Origin: Alphaproteobacteria bacterium
GTDB lineage: Bacteria; Pseudomonadota; Alphaproteobacteria; Caulobacterales; Caulobacteraceae
Direction: 5' to 3'
DNA length: 64,000 nt
Assembly (NCBI GenBank): GCA_018821435.1
Contig: JAHJME010000007.1
Location: 1 to 64,000, forward strand
The position numbers were made by a program, and so were the translations under genes. The notes beneath the pieces were generated by a model, which made no database searches, had not been told where the DNA came from, and saw only the letters and a program-made list of their open reading frames with translations. The first letter of the stretch is position 1, and every line of letters starts with the position of its first letter. Shown in pieces: positions 16,725-27,106 of the stretch.

Positions 16725-17663
16725 ATGCTGCGCCTCGTCCTGCTCGCCCTCCTGTTTCTGGCCGCCGCCTGGGGCGCGGCCGCCGTCGCCGCCGAGGTGG
16801 TCAGCCGGAGCGGCAAGCCGCGCGGCGAGATGGTCGATATCGGCGGCGGACGAAAGCTGCGGCTGGTCTGCGAGGGGCCACGCTCGGCGCGGCCGGTGGT
16901 GTGGATGGAGGCCGGGGCGTTCAGCGGGGCGGCGGACTTCGCGGCGCTCCAGCAGAAGCTGACGGCCAAGGGCCTGCGGTCCTGCGCCTACGACCGGGCG
17001 GGGATGGGCTATTCCGACGTGGGGCCGAACCCGCGCGACGGGGACGCCATCGTCGGCGACCTGGAGAAGCTCGTCGCCGCCTCGGGCGAAGTGGGGCCAT
17101 TCGTGATCATGGGCCACTCGATGGCCGGGCTGTACGTGCGCCAGTTCGCCCTGCGCAATCCCGATAAGGTGGTGGGGCTGGTGCTGCTGGACGCGGTGAC
17201 GCCGGAGATGATCGGCCTCGACGGCGCGCAGGTGTTCGTGGACCGGATGACCGACCTGGCGCGGGTGGGGGCGTTCGTGGGGCCGCTGAAGGCGCCGCTG
17301 TACCTGATGGGCGACCGGATCGGGCTGCCGGCGGCGGGCAAACGCGAGAAGCGGCGCGGGTTCATCTCGGCCCGCCAGAGCCGCGCGGCCTATGCCGAGG
17401 TGCTGAGCTGGCGCGCGGCGGCGGAGCAGGCCAAGGCGGCGGGCGAGCTGGACCCGGCGTGGCCGGTGGCGGTGATCACGGCGGGTCCGCCGTCCGAGCG
17501 GATGGCGGGGTGGAGCGCGGTGCGCCAGGCGCCGGCCAAGGGCTCGCGGGCCGGCTCGATCGACAACGTCGAGGCGGCCAGCCACACGACCATGCTGGGC
17601 CTGACCTACGGCGACCGCGTGGTGGCGGGCCTGGAGCGGGTGCTGGCGGCGGCGGGGCGCTAG
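16725..17663 (+). CDS. Alpha/beta hydrolase, exported or membrane-anchored
   Basis: A 312-aa protein with an N-terminal hydrophobic signal or anchor (LRLVLLALLFLAAAWGAAAVAA) and an alpha/beta hydrolase domain. Features: oxyanion region EAGAFSGAADF, nucleophile elbow GHSMAG, strand LVLLDAVTPEM, and candidate catalytic His in VEAASHTTML. Substrate unknown. The ATG at 16725 follows GGAGAAGG. It ends 4 bp into the convergent M14 peptidase gene. Confidence 0.85.
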   Translation: MLRLVLLALLFLAAAWGAAAVAAEVVSRSGKPRGEMVDIGGGRKLRLVCEGPRSARPVVWMEAGAFSGAADFAALQQKLTAKGLRSCAYDRAGMGYSDVGPNPRDGDAIVGDLEKLVAASGEVGPFVIMGHSMAGLYVRQFALRNPDKVVGLVLLDAVTPEMIGLDGAQVFVDRMTDLARVGAFVGPLKAPLYLMGDRIGLPAAGKREKRRGFISARQSRAAYAEVLSWRAAAEQAKAAGELDPAWPVAVITAGPPSERMAGWSAVRQAPAKGSRAGSIDNVEAASHTTMLGLTYGDRVVAGLERVLAAAGR

Positions 17664-18577
17664 ACCGACAGCACGAAGTCCAGCGCCGCGCAGACCGCCG
17701 CGATCTGCGCGTCGTTGCATTGCTGGGGCGTGGCGCGCGGGCTGTCCGGATAGACCTCGGTCGTCGTCGTGTAGGGCGCGCCGGTGATGGACGGGCACAT
17801 GCCGTAGTCGCGCTGCGGATAGGTGATGACCCCGTGGGCGACGGGCGGGCAGCCGATGATCTGGCCGGTGTCGTCGGGCGGCGCGATGTGGGTCACCGCC
17901 TCGACCGCCGCGACGATCGCCTGCTGGAACGCCAGCTGCGGCGCCTCGGCGTCGGCCACCAGATAGAAGCCGTCCGGGATGGTCCCGGGCTCGAACGGCT
18001 TGCCGTCGCGCGCCGCCAGGGCCGGGCGGAACTCGCTCTCGTCGCTGTCGGTGGTCTCGTGCAGGTCGATGTGCAGCCCGAACTGTCCGAGCCGGGGCTG
18101 CACCAGCTGCATGAGGGCCGTCGCCTCGCGCGAGGGGCCGTCCGCGCGGAAATTGCGGTTGGGATCGACCGCGTCGTAGTTCCAGCGGTTGATGCGCTCG
18201 TAGCCCCAGGGGCTCACGCAGGGCGCCACCAGCAGATTGACCCGCCCGGCATAGGCCGCCGCGCGCGTCTCCAGGAACGCCAGCGCGCCCATCACGCCGC
18301 TGGTCTCGTACCCGTGGACCCCGCCGGTGATCAGGGCGGCGGGCAGCGCCGGATCCCACGGGCGACTGCCCAGCGCATGCAGCGCGTAGGTCTCGCCCGC
18401 GTAATCGAGCTGGCCGTAGGCGACCCGCTCGAAGCGGTCCGCGAGAGCTTCGATGCGCGGCAGGACATCGCGATCGTAGCGCCGGTGACGGGTCTGCCGC
18501 GCGCGCCACTGATCGCGTTCGGCGTCGCCCCAGGCGCGTCCGGGGGTCCCCACGGGATAGGCAACGGCATCGGTCAT
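17660..18577 (-). CDS. M14 family zinc carboxypeptidase-like protein
   Basis: A 305-aa protein with the M14 metallopeptidase layout. Zinc ligands fit His/Glu in GGVHGYETSG and His in LHIDLHETTD; the NRNF motif in DAVDPNRNFRADG lines the substrate pocket. The general-base Glu fits TTTTEVYPD near the C-terminus. There is no signal peptide, so it is probably cytoplasmic. Aspartoacylase-type activity cannot be excluded. It is divergent from the PEPxxWA gene at 18753. Confidence 0.88.
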   Translation of the reverse strand: MTDAVAYPVGTPGRAWGDAERDQWRARQTRHRRYDRDVLPRIEALADRFERVAYGQLDYAGETYALHALGSRPWDPALPAALITGGVHGYETSGVMGALAFLETRAAAYAGRVNLLVAPCVSPWGYERINRWNYDAVDPNRNFRADGPSREATALMQLVQPRLGQFGLHIDLHETTDSDESEFRPALAARDGKPFEPGTIPDGFYLVADAEAPQLAFQQAIVAAVEAVTHIAPPDDTGQIIGCPPVAHGVITYPQRDYGMCPSITGAPYTTTTEVYPDSPRATPQQCNDAQIAAVCAALDFVLSV

Positions 18578-18752
18578 GGCGTCTCATATGACGGTTCGAC
18601 GATGGCGTCAGCGTGGCGATGCGGCCCATCGCGCGACGCCGGCGGCCGGTGTGGCACGGCGCGACAAGCGATTGGCCCGTGAACGCAAACGCGCACCCAC
18701 CCGACGACGCTATCAGTCCCCAGCGGCCGTTTCGGTCGGGGGAGAGACCTTG

Positions 18753-19520
18753 ATGCCCATGCGTGAGACGTTCGCGGCGGTGGCGCTCTGCGCGACCTTG
18801 GCCCTGCCGGGTGTCGCCTCCGCCGCCAGGATCGTCGGCAGCTACGAGGGCGTGATCAACGGCGGCTACGCCTCGGGCGGCTTCGGCTATGCCGCAACCA
18901 CCTATCTCGCCGGCCAGACGGTCCGGGGGACCTTCGAATACGACACCGACGACTTCGGCACGGTCTGCTCGTTGACGGCCTGGAGCGCCTGCTATCTCGG
19001 GACCGGCCTCACGATCACCCAGACCGTCAACGGCGTGACGGAGACGTTCGTCTCGACCCTGCCCGCCGCGCCCGGGGCCGGCAACAACGTGCACGGCGGC
19101 CTCGCGCTCTACAATCTCGACGCCGACACCATCGAGCTCTCGACCTACGGCTACGTCGGTTCGCTGGACGCCAAGGCGCGGAACTATTGGACCGACGTCT
19201 CGACGGTGTTGCCGACCGGGACGATCGCCGACGTCCTGGATCGCTACACGGTCTACGACGGGCCAAGCGGCCTGGGGGCGTCGGGCGGATTGCCCACCGG
19301 CTTCATCCAGCCCAACCGCACGAAGATCGCCGAACTGACGAAGGGCGACCTGACCATGGACGTCGACTTCACCTTCGACATCAACCGCTTCAGCATCGGT
19401 CCGGCCGCCGTGCCCGAGCCCAGGACCTGGGCCTTGATGCTGGTCGGCTTCGGTCTGGTCGGCGCGGCCGTCCGCGCGCGCCGGGTCGGGGGCGTCGCGC
19501 GGGGCAACCCGGTCGGTTGA
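18753..19520 (+). CDS. PEPxxWA-CTERM sorting domain protein 1
   Basis: A 255-aa secreted protein. Signal peptide (RETFAAVALCATLALPGVASA), beta-rich mature domain, then the C-terminal sorting tag VPEPRTWALMLVGFGLVGA followed by a basic tail. This tag is a PEP-CTERM variant of alphaproteobacteria, recognised by an exosortase-type enzyme; no such enzyme is in the window. The ATG at 18753 has GGGGGAGA 7 bp before it; the frame extends further upstream without a signal peptide, so I reject the longer start. Unusually, there are about 12 residues after the basic motif. Confidence 0.9.
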   Translation: MPMRETFAAVALCATLALPGVASAARIVGSYEGVINGGYASGGFGYAATTYLAGQTVRGTFEYDTDDFGTVCSLTAWSACYLGTGLTITQTVNGVTETFVSTLPAAPGAGNNVHGGLALYNLDADTIELSTYGYVGSLDAKARNYWTDVSTVLPTGTIADVLDRYTVYDGPSGLGASGGLPTGFIQPNRTKIAELTKGDLTMDVDFTFDINRFSIGPAAVPEPRTWALMLVGFGLVGAAVRARRVGGVARGNPVG

Positions 19521-19544
19521 GGCCGTCGCCCGGCCGCGACGCCG

Positions 19545-19979
19545 TCACCGGGCCGGGGTCGCTCCGGCGCCGGCCTTCCGGCCGAACGGCCAGGCCGTCA
19601 CGCCGCCGGCGAACAGGGCCCACCAGACGATGACCGGCTGAAACGCCAGGCGCGGCGCGTGATAGGGCCACCAGGCGCTGGGGCCATGGGCCGAAATCGC
19701 GTCGAGCGCGTGCTTGATGTTCGCCGGATAGACGCACACGGCATAGAGCGCGAGGCCGACGGCGGCCGCCCGGCGCAGGGGTGGGATCGCCACCAGGGCC
19801 GTCGCCCCCAGGATCTCGGCGACGCCCGTCGCGGCGATGACTAGCTCCGGCTGCGGCACCCAGCCGGGCGTGATGCTGAGGAACGGCCCCGGCGACCGCA
19901 GATGGGCGATGCCGGCCGCGAGATAGGCGGCGCCGAGCAAGATCCGCAGGATCAGCCGGGATGTTTCGAGCCTGCTCAT
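19545..19979 (-). CDS. DoxX-like membrane protein
   Basis: A 144-aa protein with four predicted membrane helices. LRILLGAAYLAAGIAHLRSP in helix 1 and the LVIAATGVAEILGATALV helix are typical of the DoxX family, whose members are small membrane proteins of uncertain, often redox-linked role. The ATG at 19979 is preceded at some distance by GAGAGG; an alternative ATG at 20027 adds 16 residues. It is convergent with the PEPxxWA gene ending at 19520. Confidence 0.85.
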   Translation of the reverse strand: MSRLETSRLILRILLGAAYLAAGIAHLRSPGPFLSITPGWVPQPELVIAATGVAEILGATALVAIPPLRRAAAVGLALYAVCVYPANIKHALDAISAHGPSAWWPYHAPRLAFQPVIVWWALFAGGVTAWPFGRKAGAGATPAR

Positions 19980-20045
19980 CGCGCCACGCCTCTCAAGGGG
20001 CGCCGCGATCACGGGCGCCAGGGTCACGTATCCCGGTTTGGGTCG

Positions 20046-20118
20046 GGGAGGCTATCGGGGTTGGGTTCTGAGGGGGGGGCTGGGGTTGTTCTGGTGGGGG
20101 AGGGCGGCTTGGCGCCAC
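20046..20118. repeat. Direct repeat copy 1 (GGGAGGCTATCGGGG type)
   Basis: Starts GGGAGGCTATCGGGG, passes GTTCTGAGG and GGCTGGGGT, and ends CTGGTGGGGGAGGGCGGCTT plus GCGCCA. It matches 21077-21144 in the same orientation with small indels. The two copies flank the PEPxxWA gene at 20242-20907. Confidence 0.75.
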
Positions 20119-20241
20119 GAGCCGACATCGGCTCCGCGTCCGACCTCAGACCGACGGATGCCAATGTCGGCGGTAGGCACGCGACGGCCCATCGGGCGTC
20201 AGGTCCCGACCAGGCGCTAAGTCTCCTCCCCCAGCTCTACG

Positions 20242-20907
20242 CTAAGACGCCGGGACGGTGGATCGACGGCGAAGGGCGACGCCTGCCATCCCAAAGCCTG
20301 CGATCATCAAGGCCCAGCTTGCCGGCTCGGGTACGCCGGCCGGACCGACAGCGCTGAGCGCGAACTCGACGTTGTCGATGCCCACATCGTAGTTGTCCGG
20401 GCCCCACTGGATACGGATGCCGTCGGCGCTGGTGAAGTTGTAGCTGAGGTGGCTGTGGACCTGCCCGTCCACCGTCAGCGCGGTGCTCGGGCTCAGCACC
20501 TGGCCGGCGCCGTTCAGGATCGTCACTTGGCTATTGCGCGTCTGGTTCGGCCAAGCGCCCAGGTCGAACCCGAGCAGCGTGACCTGGAATCCCGACAGCG
20601 GCTGCAGGAAGATCTCCGCCGGCCCTGTCGTGTTTCCCTCGCCGCCATAGGCCACGCCTGTCAAATCGCTGTAGAACGACCCATAGGCCCGTAGGCGGTT
20701 CTCACCGCCCACGGTCACGTCGCGGTCATAGACCACGTCCAGTTGGCCGGCGATGTCGCCGTAGCTGTCGTCGATAACCTCGTTGTTCGAGCAGCTGGTG
20801 CCGCCCCCGCAGATATTCCCGCTGAACGTGAGCACTTCGGCGCCCGCGCCGCTCACGCCGAACCCCAGGCTCGCCGCCACGGCGCCGGCCATCAACATCG
20901 TCCGCAT
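20242..20907 (-). CDS. PEPxxWA-CTERM sorting domain protein 2
   Basis: A 221-aa secreted protein. Signal peptide (MRTMLMAGAVAASLGFGVSG, cleaved near AGA), a beta-sandwich-like domain with two cysteines in GNICGGGTSCSNNEV and FDLGAWPNQT, then the tag [18 protein letters not shown] and a basic tail RRRS. The domain resembles the DUF-type beta-sandwich of many PEP-CTERM proteins; function unknown. ATG at 20907 has AGGGGA upstream. It is flanked by two direct repeats about 1 kb apart. Confidence 0.9.
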   Translation of the reverse strand: MRTMLMAGAVAASLGFGVSGAGAEVLTFSGNICGGGTSCSNNEVIDDSYGDIAGQLDVVYDRDVTVGGENRLRAYGSFYSDLTGVAYGGEGNTTGPAEIFLQPLSGFQVTLLGFDLGAWPNQTRNSQVTILNGAGQVLSPSTALTVDGQVHSHLSYNFTSADGIRIQWGPDNYDVGIDNVEFALSAVGPAGVPEPASWALMIAGFGMAGVALRRRSTVPAS

Positions 20908-21232
20908 CTCAGATCCCCTGTCTACGCTGGCCGCGCCGTTGTGGGCGGTCACCCATGCAAGGCGCCGAAATCTCGCGCCGCGGGTCAGAGGATCTCCGAT
21001 GCGCCATGAGGGGACATTGGCTCCCTTCCAGATTCGAGACGTTCGCGTGCGGATCGGTATCGTGTCCCCGAAACCCGGGAGGCTATCGGGGCGTTCTGAG
21101 GTGAGGCTGGGGTCGATCTGGTGGGGGAGGGCGGCTTTGCGCCATCTGCGGAGGTCTAGATCGACGCCGGAGGCGGACATTGGCGGCGTAGTGCGAGTTG
21201 CGCCTGTGTGAACTCGGTGTACTAGACGCTAC
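20908..21232. other. Non-coding spacer of about 325 bp
   Basis: Upstream region of PEPxxWA gene 2 (minus strand) and of the DUF2946-like gene (plus strand). The only structure I see is direct repeat copy 2 at 21077-21144 and a GACATTGGCGGCGTAG stretch just after it that has a weak counterpart after repeat copy 1. No convincing gene or promoter was found. Confidence 0.5.
21077..21144. repeat. Direct repeat copy 2 (GGGAGGCTATCGGGG type)
   Basis: Same orientation as the copy at 20046-20118: GGGAGGCTATCGGGG, GTTCTGAGG, GAGGCTGGGGT, then CTGGTGGGGGAGGGCGGCTT and GCGCCA. Differences are small indels in the middle. Either copy could be part of a dispersed repeat family of this genome. Confidence 0.75.
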
Positions 21233-21613
21233 GTGGGGCCGACACCGACCATCAGCGCGCGCGCCGAACGGCGGGCGATGATCGCGATTATCGCGGTCTT
21301 CGCGTTGCTCGTGCAGGCGATGCTTCCGAGCCTTGCCGCCGCCACGCCGATGCCGACGGGCGCACAGGTCATCTGCACCGAGATGGGCCTGCAGACCACG
21401 CCGGCCGACCCGGCTGCGCCGCCGGTCAGCCACGCCTGCAAGCACTGCCTCTGCCCAGCCCTGGCCGATACGCCGCCCCCAATCGTGGCTGTCTCCCGGG
21501 TCGCCTATGTCACCGCTTTCACCGCGGTTCGCCCGGCTGCGCAGACCCGCATTCCGCCGGCGCGCGCGCCACCCCGACCTCCCGGACAGGGTCCTCCGCT
21601 TCCGACTGCCTGA
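21233..21613 (+). CDS. DUF2946-like small membrane-anchored protein with Cys motif
   Basis: A 126-aa protein with one hydrophobic N-terminal segment (IAIIAVFALLVQAMLPSLAA) preceded by arginines, then a short mature part with HACKHCLCPALADTPPP. The C-x-x-C-x-C cluster and the placement before a TonB receptor resemble DUF2946 proteins, often found in copper-related operons. The start is uncertain: GTG at 21233 gives a basic n-region, ATG at 21278 leaves none. It ends 60 bp before the TonB receptor start and is probably co-transcribed. Confidence 0.7.
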   Translation: MGPTPTISARAERRAMIAIIAVFALLVQAMLPSLAAATPMPTGAQVICTEMGLQTTPADPAAPPVSHACKHCLCPALADTPPPIVAVSRVAYVTAFTAVRPAAQTRIPPARAPPRPPGQGPPLPTA

Positions 21614-21672
21614 TCGACTTCGCCGGCGCGCGACCCCGCGCGCCCGTCATCTTGCGTACCGGAAACCTGTCT

Positions 21673-23739
21673 ATGTCTCTCATGACCCGCGCGCTCAGCC
21701 GCGCCCTGCTGCTGGGCGCCTGCGCCTGGCCCGTCCTCGCGTTCGCCGATGAAGCGGACACCCCGAACACCGTCGATCGTGTCGTCGTCACCGGCGGCCG
21801 CTCCGCCCTGACCGTCCCAGACACGGCCCAGGCCACGGCCGACATCCAGCGCACCGCCGGCGGCGTGGCGCTGATTCCCGACACCGCCTTCAAGAGCGGC
21901 CCGGCGGCCGCCATCAAAGACATCCTGGCCTATGTGCCCGGGATCATCACCCAGCCACGTTACGGCCCCGACGCGCGGGTTTCGATCCGTGGCTCGGGCC
22001 TCTCCCGCGCCTACGGCAACCGCGGGATCCAGGCGCTGGTGGACGGCGTGCCGATCAACACCTCGGACGGCCTGCTAGACCTTTCGGAGGTCGATCCCAG
22101 CGCCTACCGGTATGTGGAGGTCTTCAAAGGGGCCAACGCCCTGCGCTACGGCGGGAATTCCCTGGGCGGGGCGATCAACTTCGTAACGCCGACCGGCCGG
22201 GACGCAACGGGCTTCGACGGACGCCTGGACGGCGGCAGCTTCGGCTTCGTGCGCGGGCAGGCCAGCACCGGCGGCGCGGACGGCGCCTGGGATTGGGTGG
22301 TCAACGCCTCGGCCCAGTCCGAGGACGGCTACCGAGACCATTCCAAGGGGACCTTCAAGCGCCTCAACGCCAACCTGGGCTACCGGCTCTCGTCCAACGT
22401 CGAAACGCGGTTCTACGTCAACGCCTACGCCTGGCGCGCCCGCATCCCGGGTGAAGTCAGCAAGGCTGCGGCGCTGACCAATCCGAAGGCGGCCAACTCC
22501 GATTGGGTGGTGCAGGACCAGCAACGGAACATCGACTCGGTGCGCCTCACCAACAAGACCACCGTGCGCCTGGGGACCACGACGGTGGAGATCGGCGCCT
22601 ACTATCTCGACCGCCACGTCGATCACCCGATCTTCCAGTATCTGGACTTCACGGTGGACGACTACGGCGGCTTCCTCCGCGCCACCGACGACCGGCAGCT
22701 AGGCGCCTTGCGCAACCACTTCGTCGCGGGCCTGAACCTCAACAACGGCAAGCTCGACACCGAGCAGTTCGTCAACAACCCCGGCGCCGTGAAGGGCGCC
22801 CTGGTGGCCTCCATGGTCGACAAGTCCAAGAACGTCACCGCCTATGCCGAGAACGCGCTCTACGTCCGGCCCGACCTCTCGCTGATCGCCGGCGTCCAGT
22901 ACCTCCACGCCACCCGCGACCGCCGAGACCGGTTCCTGTCCAACGGCGACCAGTCCGGCGAACGCAACTACGACCTCTGGAGCCCCAAGGTCGGCGTGCT
23001 GTGGGACCCCGGTCCCGACTGGCAGGTGTTCGCCAACATCTCGCGCAGCGCCGAGGTCCCGAGCTACGACACCATCTCCTTCGCGACAGCGGCCAGCACG
23101 GCGGCGCTGAAGGCGCAGACCGCCACAACCTTCGAAGCCGGGACCCGCGGCCGGCGCGGCGAGCTCACCTGGGACGCCTCGATCTATCGGGCCGAGATCA
23201 AGAACGAGCTGCAATGCCTGACCACCGGTCCGTTCAGCGCCTGCAGCACGATCAATGCCGGCCGAACCGTGCACCAAGGGATGGAAGCCGGTCTCGCCAC
23301 GCCGCTGGCCAAGTCGGCCTTCACCGAGGGCGACGAGATTGAACTCAACCTCGCCTACACCCTGAACGACTTCAAGTTCGACGACGACCCGCGCTACGGC
23401 GACAACGAACTGCCGGGCGTGCCCAAGCACCTGCTGCGCGCCGAGGCCCTCTACCGCCATCCGAGCGGACTCTATGCCGGCCCCAACGTCGAGTGGTCCC
23501 CCCAAAGCTATTACGCGGACAACGCCAACACCCTGACCATCGACCGCTACGCCCTGCTGGGCTTCCGGGTGGGCTTCGAGGCCGAGGCGGGGTGGTCGGC
23601 CTACCTTGAGGGCCGCAACCTGACCGACAAGCGCTATATCTCCACCGTCGCCATCGCGGGCGCGGCCACGCCCACCTCGGAGCTGTTCAATCCGGGCATG
23701 GGCCGGTCGGTCTACGGCGGCCTGCGGTACCGTTGGTGA
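21673..23739 (+). CDS. TonB-dependent outer membrane receptor
   Basis: A 688-aa outer membrane receptor: signal peptide (about 1-28), plug domain with VSIRGSGLSRAYGNRGIQAL and VEVFKGANALRYGGNSLGGA (about 50-165), then a 22-strand type barrel ending in an aromatic residue (GGLRYRW). The RGSGLS... plug and the size resemble FecA-like receptors. ATG at 21673; TTG at 21652 is less likely. It lies between a DUF2946-like gene and a PepSY gene. With these partners, uptake of a metal complex (copper or iron) is inferred. Confidence 0.93.
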   Translation: MSLMTRALSRALLLGACAWPVLAFADEADTPNTVDRVVVTGGRSALTVPDTAQATADIQRTAGGVALIPDTAFKSGPAAAIKDILAYVPGIITQPRYGPDARVSIRGSGLSRAYGNRGIQALVDGVPINTSDGLLDLSEVDPSAYRYVEVFKGANALRYGGNSLGGAINFVTPTGRDATGFDGRLDGGSFGFVRGQASTGGADGAWDWVVNASAQSEDGYRDHSKGTFKRLNANLGYRLSSNVETRFYVNAYAWRARIPGEVSKAAALTNPKAANSDWVVQDQQRNIDSVRLTNKTTVRLGTTTVEIGAYYLDRHVDHPIFQYLDFTVDDYGGFLRATDDRQLGALRNHFVAGLNLNNGKLDTEQFVNNPGAVKGALVASMVDKSKNVTAYAENALYVRPDLSLIAGVQYLHATRDRRDRFLSNGDQSGERNYDLWSPKVGVLWDPGPDWQVFANISRSAEVPSYDTISFATAASTAALKAQTATTFEAGTRGRRGELTWDASIYRAEIKNELQCLTTGPFSACSTINAGRTVHQGMEAGLATPLAKSAFTEGDEIELNLAYTLNDFKFDDDPRYGDNELPGVPKHLLRAEALYRHPSGLYAGPNVEWSPQSYYADNANTLTIDRYALLGFRVGFEAEAGWSAYLEGRNLTDKRYISTVAIAGAATPTSELFNPGMGRSVYGGLRYRW

Positions 23740-23749
23740 GGACGCGCCG

Positions 23750-25105
23750 ATGACCACGATTGATCGCTCCGACCCCACCCCATCCGACACGGCCGGCGCC
23801 GTCTACCGGGCGTTCTGGCGCTGGCACTTCTACGCGGGGCTGCTGATCCTGCCGGTGCTCATGCTCATGGCGCTGACCGGCGGCGCCTATCTCTACCGCA
23901 CCGAGATCGAAGGCGTCCTCTACCGCTCCATGTCGACCGTCGAGGCCAGGACTCCGGCGGTCTCGCCGGACGCCTGGGTCCGCGCGGCCGCCGACGCCAC
24001 CGGCGGCAAGGCCACGCGGGTCGAGGTTCCGGCCCGGGCCGTGCAAGCCGTCCGCGTCGAGACGGATGGCCCCAAGGGGACCCGCACCGTCTTCATCGAC
24101 CCGGCCGACGGTCGCGTCACCGGCAGCATCGCCGGCGTCGGGATCATGGACACGGTCAAGCAGATCCACAGCCTGGCCCTGGCCGGCAAGATCCCCAACA
24201 TGCTGATCGAACTGGTCGCGGGCTGGGCCATCGTCATGGTCGCGACGGGCGTTGTCCTGTGGTGGCCGCGCGGGGCCCCCGGCGGCGTCGTCACCGTTCG
24301 GGCCACGCCGGCAAAGCGTGTGTTCTGGCGAGACCTGCACGCGGTGACAGGTCTCTTCGCGGCGGCGGTGATCCTGTTCCTGGCGGTCACAGGCATGCCG
24401 TGGTCGGCGGTCTGGGGGGCGGAAGTCCGCAAGCTCACCAACGACGCCGGCTGGGGGGCGCCGAAGCCGCCCGCGTCGGCCGCGGCCTGGACCCACGCCG
24501 CGCACGACACGGGGTCCGACCCGGCCACCCCTTGGGCGATGGAGGGGATGGAGATGCATGCGATGCACCACGCCCCAGCGGCCGCACCCCTCACCCTCGC
24601 CGGCGCGATCCAGCGGGCCGAGGCGGCCGGCGTCGCCCGTCCCTTCGCGGTGTCGATCCCCGCAACGCCCGACAAGGCCTGGTCGGTGTCTCGCATCCCG
24701 TCGAAGGTCGAGGAGACCCGTAGCCTCTATCTCGCCGCCGACGGCCGCACGCTGGCCGACATCGACTGGCCGCAGTACGGCCCGGCCGCCAAGGCTATTC
24801 AGTGGGGCATCTACACCCACCAGGGCCAGCAGTACGGCGAGCCCAACCGCCTACTGATGCTGGCCGGCTGCGTGGCTGTCTGGCTGCTGGGGATCTCGGC
24901 GATCACCATGTGGTGGAAGCGCCGGCCGAAAGGCCGCCTCGCAGCGCCGCCGAAGCCGGTGGACCGCAGGGCCTATGTCGGGCTTGCGGCCGTCGTTCTC
25001 CCCCTGGCGCTCCTCTACCCGTTCGTCGGCGCGTCCATCGTCGTCGTTCTGCTGCTGGACATCATCGTCCGACGCCTTCGATCAACGCCGACGATCACCC
25101 CCTAA
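23750..25105 (+). CDS. PepSY-associated membrane protein with Met/His-rich loop
   Basis: A 451-aa inner membrane protein of the PepSY_TM family. Helices lie at about 22-43 (YAGLLILPVLMLMALTGG), 150-170, 195-215, 370-390 and 410-440. Periplasmic PepSY-like segments are seen between them. Between helices 3 and 4 is MEGMEMHAMHHA, a Met/His cluster that looks like a copper- or silver-binding site. Family members include ferric or cupric reductase-like proteins acting beside TonB receptors. Starts 10 bp after the receptor stop. Confidence 0.9.
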   Translation: MTTIDRSDPTPSDTAGAVYRAFWRWHFYAGLLILPVLMLMALTGGAYLYRTEIEGVLYRSMSTVEARTPAVSPDAWVRAAADATGGKATRVEVPARAVQAVRVETDGPKGTRTVFIDPADGRVTGSIAGVGIMDTVKQIHSLALAGKIPNMLIELVAGWAIVMVATGVVLWWPRGAPGGVVTVRATPAKRVFWRDLHAVTGLFAAAVILFLAVTGMPWSAVWGAEVRKLTNDAGWGAPKPPASAAAWTHAAHDTGSDPATPWAMEGMEMHAMHHAPAAAPLTLAGAIQRAEAAGVARPFAVSIPATPDKAWSVSRIPSKVEETRSLYLAADGRTLADIDWPQYGPAAKAIQWGIYTHQGQQYGEPNRLLMLAGCVAVWLLGISAITMWWKRRPKGRLAAPPKPVDRRAYVGLAAVVLPLALLYPFVGASIVVVLLLDIIVRRLRSTPTITP

Positions 25106-25106
25106 A

Positions 25107-25117
25107 CGCCTGCGGCG
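25107..25117 (+). terminator. CGCCTGCGGCG hairpin after the PepSY gene
   Basis: A small perfect hairpin (CGCC TGC GGCG) begins 1 bp after the stop. The same GCGCCTGCGGCGC core lies directly after the stops of minus-strand genes ending at 43202, 48996 and 57464, so it is probably a dispersed 3'-end repeat with a possible termination role. Confidence 0.45.
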
Positions 25118-25357
25118 CGCGCCTGTCGTGCGCCACGAGCGGCAACTCGGGTTCGCAGCCTCTAGCGAGCCATACCCGTTGCCTAGTGCGGACGTTCTGA
25201 GCGCCTCGGATGAGTCAGATGGCGCCCTCGGCGCACCCCATGCTGACGGCTTCGCCCTCTCTCCCTCCTCATTGAGGGCGTGAGGAATCTGGATGCGCTC
25301 CTGCGTCGAGCCACCCCGGAGCTCCAGGGCCAGGTCGCGCTGGGCGCGCGTGCCCGT

Positions 25358-25371
25358 GGCGCCTCGGCGCC
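25358..25371 (-). terminator. GGCGCC palindrome after the ABC-F gene
   Basis: GGCGCCTCGGCGCC lies 5 bp beyond the stop of the minus-strand ABC-F gene. It forms a 6 bp stem with a 2-nt loop, or two self-complementary hexamers. No U-tract. Nothing else convincing is seen in the 25118-25357 spacer except a short CCCTC/GAGGG hairpin near 25265. Confidence 0.3.
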
Positions 25372-25376
25372 TACCC

Positions 25377-27005
<1,629 letters not shown>

Positions 27006-27106
27006 GGGGCGGCCTGCTAGCGCGGGGGCGCGCAGAACGCCAGCCTCGGCCGGTGGACGGCTCGTCGCAGGGGCGCGGTCTGCCGTCTCTCGGACGCTCC
27101 GACCAG

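Noticed and set aside
16386..19094. A 902-codon minus-strand frame
   Set aside because: It covers parts of four genes on both strands and the M14 peptidase in another frame; the translation is Arg/Pro/Gly-rich with no domain.
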